Notes: generated by a model from the letters alone, not told the origin. Counted from the first letter of the stretch, positions 43,954-52,278 are shown. The stretch: DNA of 52,430 nucleotides from an uncultured Bacteroidota bacterium (GCA_903877645.1 CAIRES010000005.1:1-52430); one strand, 5' to 3'. Program-made: numbers and translations.

Positions 43954-44907
43954 ATGAAACTCACACAACATCTCGCCGAGGCAAAGGACACCATCATATC
44001 TTTTGAGATACTGCCCCCTACGAAGGGCAAAAGCATAGAGTCGATCTATACACACCTCAACCCATTGATGGAGTTCAATCCTGCATTTATCAACGTCACT
44101 TATCACCGTGCCGAGCAGGTATTCAAAAAACGGCCTGATGGTAATTTTGAGCGTGTGGAGATCCGCAAGCGCCCCGGCACTGTGGGCATCTGCGCGGCCC
44201 TCATGAATAAGTACAAGGTAGAGGCCATACCCCACCTCATCTGTGGCGGCTTCAGCCAGGAGGAAACGGAGAATGCGCTGATAGACCTGGACTTCCTGGG
44301 CATTAAAAATGTACTGGCGCTGAGAGGCGATGCGGCAGCCAATGAAAAGTTCTTCAACCCGCACCCGCACGGCCACCGCTATGCCGAAGACCTGGTGAAG
44401 CAGATAGTGACGCTGAACAAGGGCCACTACATGGAAGAAGATATTATAGACGGAGCGAAAACAGACTTCTGCATAGGCGTAGCCGGCTACCCCGAGAAAC
44501 ATTTTGAGGCACCCAACATGGATACCGACATCTATTACCTGAAAAGGAAAATAGACCTGGGCGCTGACTATGTGACCACCCAGCTTTTTTACCGTAATGA
44601 GCACTTCTACAACTTCATTAAAAAATGCAGGGAGAACGGCATCAATGTACCCATCATACCGGGGCTGAAGCCGCTGACCAACAAGAAACAGCTATCCACC
44701 ATACCACGCGTCTTCAACATAGAAGTACCGGTAGAACTGTGCAACGAAATGATGAAAGCCAAGACCGATGCCGACTGCGAGATGGTGGGCGAAGAATGGC
44801 TGCTGCACCAGTGCCAGGACCTGCTGAAGAACAAGGTGCCGGTACTGCACTTCTACACACTGGGCAAGCCCGGGGTTATTTATAATGTGCTGAAGAAATT
44901 GCTTTAG
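43954..44907 (+). CDS. metF: 5,10-methylenetetrahydrofolate reductase
   Basis: 317 residues. Reduces methylene-THF to methyl-THF with FAD, supplying the methyl group for methionine synthesis. Visible features: SFEILPPTKGKS at the N-terminus with the catalytic-type Glu, the NVTYHRAEQ strand, the FAD-binding LALRGDAAAN, IGVAGYPEKHFEAPN, and a QLFYRN strand followed by PGLKPLT. The TIM-barrel order is intact. It is transcribed alone, divergent from giant gene 2. No SAM riboswitch-like structure is apparent in the short leader. Confidence 0.95.
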   Translation: MKLTQHLAEAKDTIISFEILPPTKGKSIESIYTHLNPLMEFNPAFINVTYHRAEQVFKKRPDGNFERVEIRKRPGTVGICAALMNKYKVEAIPHLICGGFSQEETENALIDLDFLGIKNVLALRGDAAANEKFFNPHPHGHRYAEDLVKQIVTLNKGHYMEEDIIDGAKTDFCIGVAGYPEKHFEAPNMDTDIYYLKRKIDLGADYVTTQLFYRNEHFYNFIKKCRENGINVPIIPGLKPLTNKKQLSTIPRVFNIEVPVELCNEMMKAKTDADCEMVGEEWLLHQCQDLLKNKVPVLHFYTLGKPGVIYNVLKKLL

Positions 44908-44909
44908 GT

Positions 44910-44986
44910 AAATTCCAAAAGACAAATTCCAAGTACCAAAAGACAAATTCCAAAATCCAGGGTACAAATTCCAAAAGACAAATTCC
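44910..44986. repeat. Short tandem repeats of AAATTCCAAAAGAC type
   Basis: About five imperfect copies of an AAATTCCAAAAGAC-like unit immediately after metF, mixed with GTAC spacers. Related TTGGAATTTGG sequence occurs once more near 51250-51275 after the formyltransferase-like gene. Non-coding. Confidence 0.65.
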
Positions 44987-45095
44987 ACCACATAGGCACA
45001 TAAGCCACATAGGGGCGAGTAATTGCAGCTATGTGTACTTTGGGATTATGAGTGGAGGGCACATAGACTATGTTTTCTATGTGCCTATTTGGTGG
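44985..45095. repeat. Inverted-repeat element rich in CACATAG/CTATGTG
   Basis: 18-nt outer arms (44985-45002 CCACCACATAGGCACATA; 45078-45095) match in inverted orientation at all but one position. Inside are several further CACATAG and CTATGTG copies, including CACATAG...CTATGTG near 45060-45083. It can form a large hairpin at the convergent end of metF and a GT4 gene. Origin unknown; it resembles a small non-autonomous element or a long terminator. Confidence 0.65.
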
Positions 45096-45120
45096 CAAAT
45101 TTCTCTTGCCGGAAGTACTC

Positions 45121-46308
45121 CTATTTGTGGTTTTTGACCTCAATGAAATAACGTTCCAAAGTCTTTGCTACGATATCCCAGTCAAACTTTGTTTTGATCA
45201 CCCGCACGCCTGCCTCCCCCACCTGCCGGCGCATGTCGGCAGACGAAAGTAATTGTATAATGCTGCTGGCAAAAGCTGTGGGATCAGTTTGCATGATGGC
45301 ACCCTCGCCGCTGTTTATACCCAGCCCGGCAAAACCAATATTGGAGCAAACCACCGGCACACCAATAGCCATAGCCTCCAGCACCTTATTCTGTGTGCCC
45401 GCGCCAAAGCGCAGGGGGGCCACTACTACACTGGCATTATTATAGGTAACAGCAAGGTCTTGCACAAATCCGGTTACTTCAACATAGTCATTGGCCAGCT
45501 CTGTAACCTTTGGCACCGGCCGCTGGCCCGCGATAATGAACTTCACCTGCGGTATTTTTGCGCGCACCAGCGGCAGTATGGTTTCGGTAAAATATACTAC
45601 TGCATCCACATTGGGGGCGTAGTCCATATTGCCGGTAAAGAGTATGGTATTGTTGTGTGCGTAGTCATGCCCGCGTGGTGCGAAGGTGGTCATGTCTACA
45701 CCATTGGGCAGTAAGCGCAGGTTACCGCTGTGGTGTACCTTTTCAAGATAGGCAAGATCCTCGGCAGAGCATACCAGCGACATGTTGTACTCCTTTAGTA
45801 TCTGCTCGTAGCGGAGCACACGGCGTTGTTCTATGTTTTCAAAAATAGTGGTGATCAGTCCGCGCTTCACGGTGCGCCTGCGCTCCCAATAAAGTGAAAA
45901 GGCATCGGGCAGGTCGAGTATGCGGGGTATGTCTTTGCGCGCTGCGAGATAAGGCGACATGCGCAAATGCTGCACATGCACTGCATCGTATTTATGCTCC
46001 GATAAAAGCTCGTTTAATTTTGTTTGCAACTCTGCCGACTGAAAATATAATACCTGCAATGGCCGCATATCCCACACCCCCTTCATGCACTGCAGTGCAG
46101 ACTTCCACTTGGGCAGATAAACAAAATGTACGTTGGTGAATATCTTTTCCAGCTCGGCCTTATAGCCCATATCCTCCTCGCTTTGGGCAAAGGTGAGCAG
46201 GTGCAATTCATGCGCACCTTTCAACCTTTTTGCAAGATTGAATATCTTCAGCTTATCACCTCTGTATGGCGGATACGGAACACGGTTCGCCAGAAATAGT
46301 ATTTTCAT
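45121..46308 (-). CDS. GT4 family glycosyltransferase (sugar-transferase-associated type)
   Basis: 395 residues from the ATG at 46308 (MKILFLANRVPYPPYRGDKL); another ATG three codons earlier (46317) is possible. GT-B fold. N-terminal domain with GDKLKIF and VHVQHLRM. C-terminal domain with ILFTGNMDYAPNVDAV, FIIAGQRPVPKV, VVAPLRFGAGTQNKVLEAMAIGVPVV (retaining GT4 Glu). The LANRVPYPP entry and GAGTQNK pattern resemble exopolysaccharide biosynthesis GT4 enzymes. It is a close relative in layout of the gene at 49182-50393. Acceptor unknown. Confidence 0.88.
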   Translation of the reverse strand: MKILFLANRVPYPPYRGDKLKIFNLAKRLKGAHELHLLTFAQSEEDMGYKAELEKIFTNVHFVYLPKWKSALQCMKGVWDMRPLQVLYFQSAELQTKLNELLSEHKYDAVHVQHLRMSPYLAARKDIPRILDLPDAFSLYWERRRTVKRGLITTIFENIEQRRVLRYEQILKEYNMSLVCSAEDLAYLEKVHHSGNLRLLPNGVDMTTFAPRGHDYAHNNTILFTGNMDYAPNVDAVVYFTETILPLVRAKIPQVKFIIAGQRPVPKVTELANDYVEVTGFVQDLAVTYNNASVVVAPLRFGAGTQNKVLEAMAIGVPVVCSNIGFAGLGINSGEGAIMQTDPTAFASSIIQLLSSADMRRQVGEAGVRVIKTKFDWDIVAKTLERYFIEVKNHK

Positions 46309-46317
46309 AAATTTCAA

Positions 46318-46430
46318 TTAGCTGATTAGCTGATACGCCAATTAGCTAATGCTCAAAATGGCTGATAAAAATTTGAATCTACTTTACTACATCAATTAAA
46401 AAAACTAACGACATTAGCTGATCAGCTAAT
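46318..46430. repeat. AGCTGAT repeats and an 18-bp perfect palindrome
   Basis: Between two minus-strand genes lie TTAGCTGATTAGCTGAT (46318-46334), AATTAGCTAAT (46340-46350) and the perfect palindrome ATTAGCTGATCAGCTAAT (46413-46430). May be an operator-like or decayed repeat; no evidence for which. Confidence 0.5.
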
Positions 46431-46445
46431 CCTCACATCAGCCAA

Positions 46446-47645
46446 TCACTTCAAAATCTCATGCCCCATTTTATCCCGTTTTGTTTGCAGGTAAAACTCG
46501 TTGTGCTCGTTTGGTACTATTTCAATCGGCACATTATCCACTATCTCCAGTCCGTAGCCTACAATTCCTGCACGCTTCTTGGGGTTGTTGGTCATCAGCC
46601 TCATTTTAGATACGCCCAGGTGGCGCAGTATTTGTGCACCTATGCCGTAGTCGCGCTGGTCGGTCTTGAAGCCGAGGGCGAGGTTGGCTTCCACGGTGTC
46701 TTTGCCTTCTTCCTGTAGCTTATATGCCTTGAGTTTATTGAACAGACCTATACCCCTTCCCTCCTGGTTCATGTACAGCACTACGCCTTTGCCGGCGGCT
46801 TCTACCATTTCCATGGCTTTCTCTAATTGGTCGCCGCAATCGCAGCGCAGCGAGTGCAGTATATCGCCCGTAAAGCAACTGCTGTGCACGCGCACCAGTA
46901 CCGGCTCATCGGGCGCCCATGTGCCTTTCACCAATGCCAGGTGGTTCTCGCCTGTATTCGTTTGGCGGAAGGCCACCAGCTCAAAGTCGCCATGCTTGGT
47001 AGGCATATGCACGCGCACCTCTTCTTTGATCAATGTTTCTGTCTTCAGCCTGTAGCTGATGAGGTCCTTTATAGAAATGATCTTGAGGTCAAATTTCTTA
47101 GCGATCTCCAGCAGTTCAGGCAGTCGTGCCATGGTGCCGTCATCGTTCATTATCTCTACCAGCACACCGGCGGACTCAAAGCCTGCCAGCCGTGCCAGGT
47201 CTACTGTGGCCTCGGTATGTCCGCTGCGGCGCAGCACACCTTCGTCCTTTGCACGTAGCGGGAAGATATGCCCTGGCCGTCCAAGGTCTTCCGGTTTGGT
47301 ATTGGGGTCTATGAGCGCTTGTACGGTCTTGGCCCTGTCTTGTGCCGATATACCCGTAGTGCAACCATGCCCTATCAGGTCCACAGATACGGTGAAGGGA
47401 GTCTGGTGCAAAACAGTATTGTTCTCCACCATCAGGCTCAGGTTCAGCTCTGCACAGCGGGTCTCGGTGAGTGGTGCGCAGATAAGCCCCCTCCCGTGTT
47501 TCGACATAAAATTGATGATCTCGGGGGTCACGTTTCTTGCAGCAGTGATAAAGTCGCCTTCGTTTTCCCGGTCCTCATCATCCACTACTATCAGTAGTTT
47601 TCCGTTCCTCAGGTCCTCCAGCGCAGATTCTATTGTATTCAGCAT
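46446..47645 (-). CDS. ribBA: Bifunctional 3,4-dihydroxy-2-butanone-4-phosphate synthase / GTP cyclohydrolase II
   Basis: 399 residues, two enzymes of riboflavin synthesis in one chain. The N-terminal RibB domain (about 1-200) has the metal-binding [13 protein letters not shown], the [12 protein letters not shown] loop and [14 protein letters not shown]. The C-terminal RibA domain (about 205-399) has the zinc site [17 protein letters not shown] (three Cys), [13 protein letters not shown] and [21 protein letters not shown] element lies 73 nt upstream. No FMN riboswitch is recognisable in that leader. Confidence 0.96.
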   Translation of the reverse strand: MLNTIESALEDLRNGKLLIVVDDEDRENEGDFITAARNVTPEIINFMSKHGRGLICAPLTETRCAELNLSLMVENNTVLHQTPFTVSVDLIGHGCTTGISAQDRAKTVQALIDPNTKPEDLGRPGHIFPLRAKDEGVLRRSGHTEATVDLARLAGFESAGVLVEIMNDDGTMARLPELLEIAKKFDLKIISIKDLISYRLKTETLIKEEVRVHMPTKHGDFELVAFRQTNTGENHLALVKGTWAPDEPVLVRVHSSCFTGDILHSLRCDCGDQLEKAMEMVEAAGKGVVLYMNQEGRGIGLFNKLKAYKLQEEGKDTVEANLALGFKTDQRDYGIGAQILRHLGVSKMRLMTNNPKKRAGIVGYGLEIVDNVPIEIVPNEHNEFYLQTKRDKMGHEILK

Positions 47646-47718
47646 AATTTATTCAGTAGAAAGTATAAAGTAATTAGTCGAAAGCCACACATTATTGATA
47701 ATGGCATTTATAATACCG

Positions 47719-47726
47719 CAAAGGTA
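47719..47726 (-). promoter_or_regulatory. Bacteroidota -7 element (TACCTTTG) of ribBA
   Basis: TAnnTTTG on the minus strand, 73 nt before the ribBA ATG at 47645. Confidence 0.4.
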
Positions 47727-47841
47727 CGATGTATTTTATTCAGGGGGTAATTCAGGGGTATAGTATGGCTGTATAGGGCGATCAGGATAAACTATTGCAA
47801 ACACATCCGTAATATTGTAACTTTATCCTAAATATTGCGCT

Positions 47842-48045
47842 ATGAGTGTTGCAGAATTAAAGGAGGAAGCCATCCGGCAATTTGCCATAAAAGTAGGATC
47901 TATTGAGGACGAGACCGGCCTGAAGATCATGCTTGAATTTCTTGGCGGCATAAAATCCGGTGATAATAACAGCATGAATTTATCTCACCATTATAGCCAT
48001 ATTAAATCCAAATATAGCTCTGTTTTGAAAAAGCTGGCTGAATGA
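47842..48045 (+). CDS. Putative antitoxin of Doc-type module
   Basis: 67 residues. It overlaps the Doc toxin by ATGA (start of toxin at 48042, stop here at 48043-48045), a classic antitoxin-toxin arrangement with translational coupling. The sequence is helical and charged (MSVAELKEEAIRQFAIKVG, then a basic C-terminus HIKSKYSSVLKKLAE) and does not show the Phd-type DNA-binding N-terminus, so it is not canonical Phd. Expected to bind and block the toxin and perhaps autoregulate; inferred from position only. AT-rich, likely acquired. Confidence 0.65.
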   Translation: MSVAELKEEAIRQFAIKVGSIEDETGLKIMLEFLGGIKSGDNNSMNLSHHYSHIKSKYSSVLKKLAE

Positions 48046-48413
48046 TCTCCGAAATTGACATTTTGTTGCTACATGAATTCTCAATCCTAGACTTTGGAGG
48101 AGCAAAAGAAATAAGGGATAGAAACGCACTATTATCTGCGATCGCACGGCCATTTCAAACCTTTGATGGTAAAGACCTCTATCCTGGTCCTTTTGAAAAA
48201 GCAGCAGCGTTGGGCGAAAGTTTAATAATTAACCATCCATTTGTTGACGGTAATAAACGGACCGCATTTCTTGGAATGCTTGCTTTACTATCTGAATACG
48301 GCATTGAATTATCGACAGGCGAAAACGAGATGTATGATTTTATTATCGCAATGTCAACAGGGCAAATAAAGTACGAAGAAATAGTTGAATGGCTAATTGA
48401 TAATAATAGATAA
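48042..48413 (+). CDS. doc: Doc/Fic-family toxin (death-on-curing type)
   Basis: 123 residues, typical of Doc. The Fic active-site motif HPFVDGNKRTA begins at His65 and carries the HxFx(D/E)GNxxR consensus, with Asp69 where classic AMPylating Fic proteins also have an acidic residue. An upstream ARPFQTFDGKDLYP segment and a C-terminal helix are also as in Doc. Known Doc proteins phosphorylate EF-Tu and stop translation. It is coupled to the small gene upstream. The pair stands between ribBA and the TonB_C-domain gene. Confidence 0.9.
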   Translation: MISEIDILLLHEFSILDFGGAKEIRDRNALLSAIARPFQTFDGKDLYPGPFEKAAALGESLIINHPFVDGNKRTAFLGMLALLSEYGIELSTGENEMYDFIIAMSTGQIKYEEIVEWLIDNNR

Positions 48414-48431
48414 AACGCAACTCCCTTAACC

Positions 48432-49160
48432 ATGAAAAATATCTCAATTCTGCTATTCATCATCCTGCCCTTAATTGTCTTTGCCCAGGAAACAAAAAAG
48501 GTTACTGAAAAACATACCAAACCCGACTATACTGAGAAATATCAAGTACTCCGATCTGATGGCACTACAAAACATGGCGAATACACAAAAACCTACAGCG
48601 GTTTGCAGGAAGAAACCGGCTACTACAAAAACGGATTTAAAGACAGCGTGTGGACATTGACAGACCTATCGGATGATCATATCATGGCGACCGGCAACTA
48701 CACCAACGGCATTAAGACAGGCATATGGACTTACTACAAAACAAAAGACACCGTAGAGCGGAAATACGACTACTCTTTAAAACAAGTAGCATACTATTTA
48801 AAGGATACCTCACGTAAAGCGCTGGTAATTTCAGGGAATGATACAACTGAGGTCAAAGTAGACCGCCCTCCTTTTTGCTTGACCAGCCAAAAATTGTTGA
48901 TAGACCTTCTTGGTCATAATCTGCATTACCCTGATGAAGCAAGAGAAAACGGCGAGGAAGGCAGAGTGCTGGTTGCTTTTATCGTAGACAGCAATGGCAG
49001 TACGGGTATGGCGTGGGTAAAAAAAGGTGTAACAAAAAGCCTTGATGCTGAAGCCCAGCGCGTGGGCAATATGATCCCGTTTGAGTGCATTCCGGCAATC
49101 CTCAACGGCAGGCCTGTTACTTCAATTTATGTTCAGCCTATGTCCTTCAAACTGGAATAG
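48432..49160 (+). CDS. Exported protein with MORN-like repeats and TonB C-terminal domain
   Basis: 242 residues. Signal peptide (MKNISILLFIILPLIVFAQ). Residues about 40-110 contain MORN/YwqK-like strands (HGEYTKTYSG, GYYKNGFKDSVWTL, GNYTNGIKTGIWTYYK). Residues about 155-242 form a TonB_C-like domain (YPDEARENGEEGRVLVAFIVDSNG and LNGRPVTSIYVQPMSFKL). It lacks the N-terminal membrane anchor and Pro-rich spacer of true TonB, so it is probably a periplasmic relative and not an energy transducer. It follows the toxin by 18 nt on the same strand. Confidence 0.78.
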   Translation: MKNISILLFIILPLIVFAQETKKVTEKHTKPDYTEKYQVLRSDGTTKHGEYTKTYSGLQEETGYYKNGFKDSVWTLTDLSDDHIMATGNYTNGIKTGIWTYYKTKDTVERKYDYSLKQVAYYLKDTSRKALVISGNDTTEVKVDRPPFCLTSQKLLIDLLGHNLHYPDEARENGEEGRVLVAFIVDSNGSTGMAWVKKGVTKSLDAEAQRVGNMIPFECIPAILNGRPVTSIYVQPMSFKLE

Positions 49161-49181
49161 TAAAAACACAAGAGGCCCAAT

Positions 49182-50393
49182 CTACTGTCTTTTTAACAAA
49201 CCTTCCACTTCATCGGTCACATCCCGCATTACTTTGTGTTGCTCGTACTTTTCTTCAATGAGCGCTCGGGCATTCGCACCCATTTTTTCGGCAAGTTCTT
49301 TATTGTCCATGCACCATTTGATGGCCTTGGCGAAGTCTTCGGGCTTGCGTGCCTGCAGGTAGTGTTCTCCATTCCTTGCTTCTATACCTTTTATACCCGT
49401 AGGCGTAGTGATCACTATCTTACTTGCGGCCATAGCCTCCAGTATCTTCACTCGTATGCCGCCACCACTCCATAGCGGCACAATCAGGATCTTTTTATCC
49501 GCAATAAAATCTTCCGCACTCGCCACCTCGCTCAGGCAATGCACACCCGGCACATTTAGTTTCCTATACTCATCGGGCATTTTGCGCCCGGCGAAATAGA
49601 ACTCAAAACCGGGCACAGCCTTCTGCACCTGCGGCCATGCTTTTTCTATAAACCATTTGACACCGGCACGGTTGGCTATCCAGTCCATAGCACCTATGTG
49701 GTAGCCTACCCACCGTTCATTGCCGCCCGGCTTTATTTTGGAGGTATCTATACTGAAGGGCGCTACGATCATGCGCTTCACATTCTCCAGCCGGTTCACT
49801 ATACTTGCATCCTTCTCTGTGATCGGGAGCAGCAGGTCGTATTCCTTCCAGGCAGCCCGCTCAAAATTGCGCACCCTGGTAGCAAGGTTGCCAAAGTAGT
49901 ATTGCATGATGATGTTCTTGTGCTTACCTGCCAGCCCCTGCCATATCTGGTATTCCACATTGTGCAGGCGCAGCACTGCTACCGCATTACCAACTTCGTG
50001 TATATCGGACAAGTAGGTAGAGAGGTATACACTTTCTATCTGCACCACATCAGGTTTAAAGTCTGCGAGTATCTCCCGTAATTTTGTTCTGTATGCTTCG
50101 TCGTAAAACCTCACTGCGTGCTCCGGCTCCCGGCTGAATACAAAATTTTTGAGTACCGAGTACCACTTCAGGTGATTGTCCACATCTACCCAGTCGAACC
50201 TGTATAGCTGCTTATATATTTTCGTGAGTTCTTCGTCCTTAATATGGTGGCGCGATGTATTCATAGCCAGCAGGTATACGTTCCACCCTTCGCGCTGATA
50301 GCCTTCTATCATTGCATTCATGGCCAGATTGCCCCCATCTTTCAATGGGTAAGGCACACGATTGGTCAGTATCAGTATTTTGCGGGGGATCAT
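49182..50393 (-). CDS. GT4 family glycosyltransferase
   Basis: 403 residues from the ATG at 50393 (MIPRKILILTNRVPYPLKDGGN); the frame is open seven codons further. GT-B fold. N-terminal GGNLAMNAMIEGY and VVQIESVYLSTYL. C-terminal domain with the acceptor/donor region VGYHIGAMDWIANRAGVKWF, FYFAGRKMPDEYR, IVPLWSGGGIRVKILEAMAASKIV. The layout is similar to the gene at 45121-46308 and to the GT4 half of the fusion at 24919. Probably adds a residue to a cell-surface glycan. Convergent with the TonB_C gene, 21 nt apart. Confidence 0.88.
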   Translation of the reverse strand: MIPRKILILTNRVPYPLKDGGNLAMNAMIEGYQREGWNVYLLAMNTSRHHIKDEELTKIYKQLYRFDWVDVDNHLKWYSVLKNFVFSREPEHAVRFYDEAYRTKLREILADFKPDVVQIESVYLSTYLSDIHEVGNAVAVLRLHNVEYQIWQGLAGKHKNIIMQYYFGNLATRVRNFERAAWKEYDLLLPITEKDASIVNRLENVKRMIVAPFSIDTSKIKPGGNERWVGYHIGAMDWIANRAGVKWFIEKAWPQVQKAVPGFEFYFAGRKMPDEYRKLNVPGVHCLSEVASAEDFIADKKILIVPLWSGGGIRVKILEAMAASKIVITTPTGIKGIEARNGEHYLQARKPEDFAKAIKWCMDNKELAEKMGANARALIEEKYEQHKVMRDVTDEVEGLLKRQ

Positions 50394-50460
50394 ACAGGCT
50401 GCTAAAATAGGCAACTTGCAGGATTAACCATACAGAAGCAGGCTTTAGCGGTTAAATCAT

Positions 50461-50468
50461 TATTTTTG
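50461..50468 (+). promoter_or_regulatory. Bacteroidota -7 element (TATTTTTG)
   Basis: TAnnTTTG ending 16 nt before the ATG at 50485. Confidence 0.5.
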
Positions 50469-50484
50469 ACGGATAAGCACTACC

Positions 50485-51228
50485 ATGCCCGCAAAAAAGA
50501 TCGTTTTCCTCGGCTCCAAGCCCATCGGCTATGAATGCCTCGCCCACCTCATTGAGCAGAAAGATAAACTGGATATAGAAATAACAGGGCTGCTCACCCA
50601 TGCCCGCAAAGAATTCGGCAATGCGCACGACCTTAATATACTGGCGCAGGAGCATAACATACCCATACTCGACAGCCTGAACGACCTGCCCCACTGCGAC
50701 ATCATCTACTCTGTACAGCACCACGAGATCATCAAACAGGAACATATAGATAAAGCCGTACAAATAGCAGTGAACCTGCACATGGCCCCTCTGCCAGAGT
50801 ACCGGGGCAGCAACCAGTTCTCCTATTCTATACTCGATGGCAAAACAGAATTCGGCACCACCATTCACCGGATAGATACCCGCATTGACCACGGTGATAT
50901 ATTATTTCAAAAACGCTTCCCGGTACCGGATAACTGCTGGGTACACGACCTGTATCAGCTCACTTATAATGCCTCATTAAATTTGTTTCGGCAAACACTG
51001 GCTCATGTGGTCAGCGGCAATTACAACCCGGTAGCACAGCAGCTCCTCGAGGCCAAATACGGCACCAGCCTGCATTACCGCCACGAAGCAGCGGCTATAA
51101 AAATAATTGACCTGGCATGGGATAATGAAAAGATAGAACGCCATATTCGCGCCACATCAATGCCCGGTTTTGAGCCGCCGTACTGTTTTATTGATGGGAA
51201 GAAGGTGCACCTTACACTGCCTCAATAA
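50485..51228 (+). CDS. Formyltransferase-like protein (candidate sugar N-formyltransferase)
   Basis: 247 residues. Formyl_trans_N fold with the catalytic triad of the methionyl-tRNA formyltransferase superfamily: Asn97 and His99 in NLHMAPLPEYRG and Asp135 in RIDHGDIL. It is shorter than methionyl-tRNA formyltransferase (about 310 residues) and lacks that enzyme's C-terminal tRNA-binding domain, instead ending with a short tail. Small members of this superfamily formylate amino sugars of surface glycans using N10-formyl-THF. Its position next to GT4 genes supports that role. The nucleotide-sugar substrate cannot be told. Divergent from the GT4 at 49182. Confidence 0.8.
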   Translation: MPAKKIVFLGSKPIGYECLAHLIEQKDKLDIEITGLLTHARKEFGNAHDLNILAQEHNIPILDSLNDLPHCDIIYSVQHHEIIKQEHIDKAVQIAVNLHMAPLPEYRGSNQFSYSILDGKTEFGTTIHRIDTRIDHGDILFQKRFPVPDNCWVHDLYQLTYNASLNLFRQTLAHVVSGNYNPVAQQLLEAKYGTSLHYRHEAAAIKIIDLAWDNEKIERHIRATSMPGFEPPYCFIDGKKVHLTLPQ

Positions 51229-51283
51229 ATAACACAATCGAAGTCAGTTTGGATTTTGGAATTTGGACAATAGAATTTGACTT

Positions 51284-52267
51284 TTAAGCCATTCCCATTT
51301 CCTCAAAACTGAGCATTTTATTCTGCTCAGTATCCCACACCTTCAATCGCAGACAGGCTACGATATCAGATGGTTTAAGGGTGGTCATCTTTGGCTCCTG
51401 CAATTCAGGGATCGCAGCCATAGCCTCCGGCAAACGATAGAACGGAATTTTTGAATTGAGGTGGTGAATATGGTGAAAGCCAATGTTGGCAGTAACCCAC
51501 TGCATAAAGGGGTTAAGGTCCATAAAGCTCGAAGACTCTAATGCAGCATGAGTGTAAGTCCACTCCACATTCTTCTTATAGGTAACACCGGGGAAATTAT
51601 GCTGTGCATAAAACAGATAAGAACCCAGCATATGCGACAAAAAGAAAGGCAGGAAGAAGGTAAGGAACCACACCAGCCAGCCGAACTTTACAAAAAGAAA
51701 AACAGCGATAGAAAAATGTAGTATCAGTACCGCCAGCGAATCCCAGTGCCTGCGGGGGTTGCTCATAAATGACTGCACACACATACCGTAGATGAACGTA
51801 GTAAAGTACGCAAAGAACATATTGAGCGGATGGCGCACAGCGAGGTATTCAAAGCGTTCCATCTTACTGGCCTCCATAAATTTCTGCTTGGTCATTATAG
51901 GAAACGATCCTATGCTGGCGCTGAACAGTTTGGCATTATGCCCGTGGTGGTGATCGTGCGAGCGCTTCCAGATATTGGGGGGCGTGATCATATAAATACC
52001 AAATATGGTAAATATCGCATTCGCTATTGCAGACTTGCGCAATATAGTATGGTGCTGATAATCATGAAATATGATGAAAAATCTTGACAGCATCATTGCA
52101 GCAAATACACTGGACAGTACCCTTAAAAAGATACTAGGCAGAAAATATGTGCCCAATATGGCTCCAATAAGCAAAAAGAATGATGTAAGCGTATAGTACC
52201 AACTCTTCCACCTTATCTCTTTCGCGTATGGTTTTGTAGCCAGTATAAGTTCTTTACCGGTAAGCAT
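51284..52267 (-). CDS. Fatty acid desaturase
   Basis: 327 residues from the ATG at 52267 (MLTGKELILATKPYAKE); an upstream TTG two codons earlier gives no extra support. Membrane-bound di-iron desaturase with three histidine boxes: HDYQHH (68-73), HDHHHGH (104-110) and HHIHH (about 264-268, in NIGFHHIHHLN). About four to six hydrophobic segments lie between the boxes. Introduces a double bond into membrane lipid acyl chains; regiospecificity cannot be read from sequence. A TAAATTTG element ends 3 nt before the ATG. It is convergent with the formyltransferase-like gene. Confidence 0.9.
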   Translation of the reverse strand: MLTGKELILATKPYAKEIRWKSWYYTLTSFFLLIGAILGTYFLPSIFLRVLSSVFAAMMLSRFFIIFHDYQHHTILRKSAIANAIFTIFGIYMITPPNIWKRSHDHHHGHNAKLFSASIGSFPIMTKQKFMEASKMERFEYLAVRHPLNMFFAYFTTFIYGMCVQSFMSNPRRHWDSLAVLILHFSIAVFLFVKFGWLVWFLTFFLPFFLSHMLGSYLFYAQHNFPGVTYKKNVEWTYTHAALESSSFMDLNPFMQWVTANIGFHHIHHLNSKIPFYRLPEAMAAIPELQEPKMTTLKPSDIVACLRLKVWDTEQNKMLSFEEMGMA

Positions 52268-52270
52268 GTA

Positions 52271-52278
52271 CAAATTTA
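52271..52278 (-). promoter_or_regulatory. Bacteroidota -7 element (TAAATTTG)
   Basis: TAnnTTTG on the minus strand, ending 3 nt before the desaturase ATG at 52267. Confidence 0.45.

Noticed and set aside
43945-44604. 219-residue minus-strand frame
   Set aside because: Antisense shadow of metF; low-complexity Val/Leu/His composition.
47646-47841. FMN riboswitch before ribBA
   Set aside because: I looked for conserved RFN-type core sequences in the leader and saw none; only a TAnnTTTG element is present.
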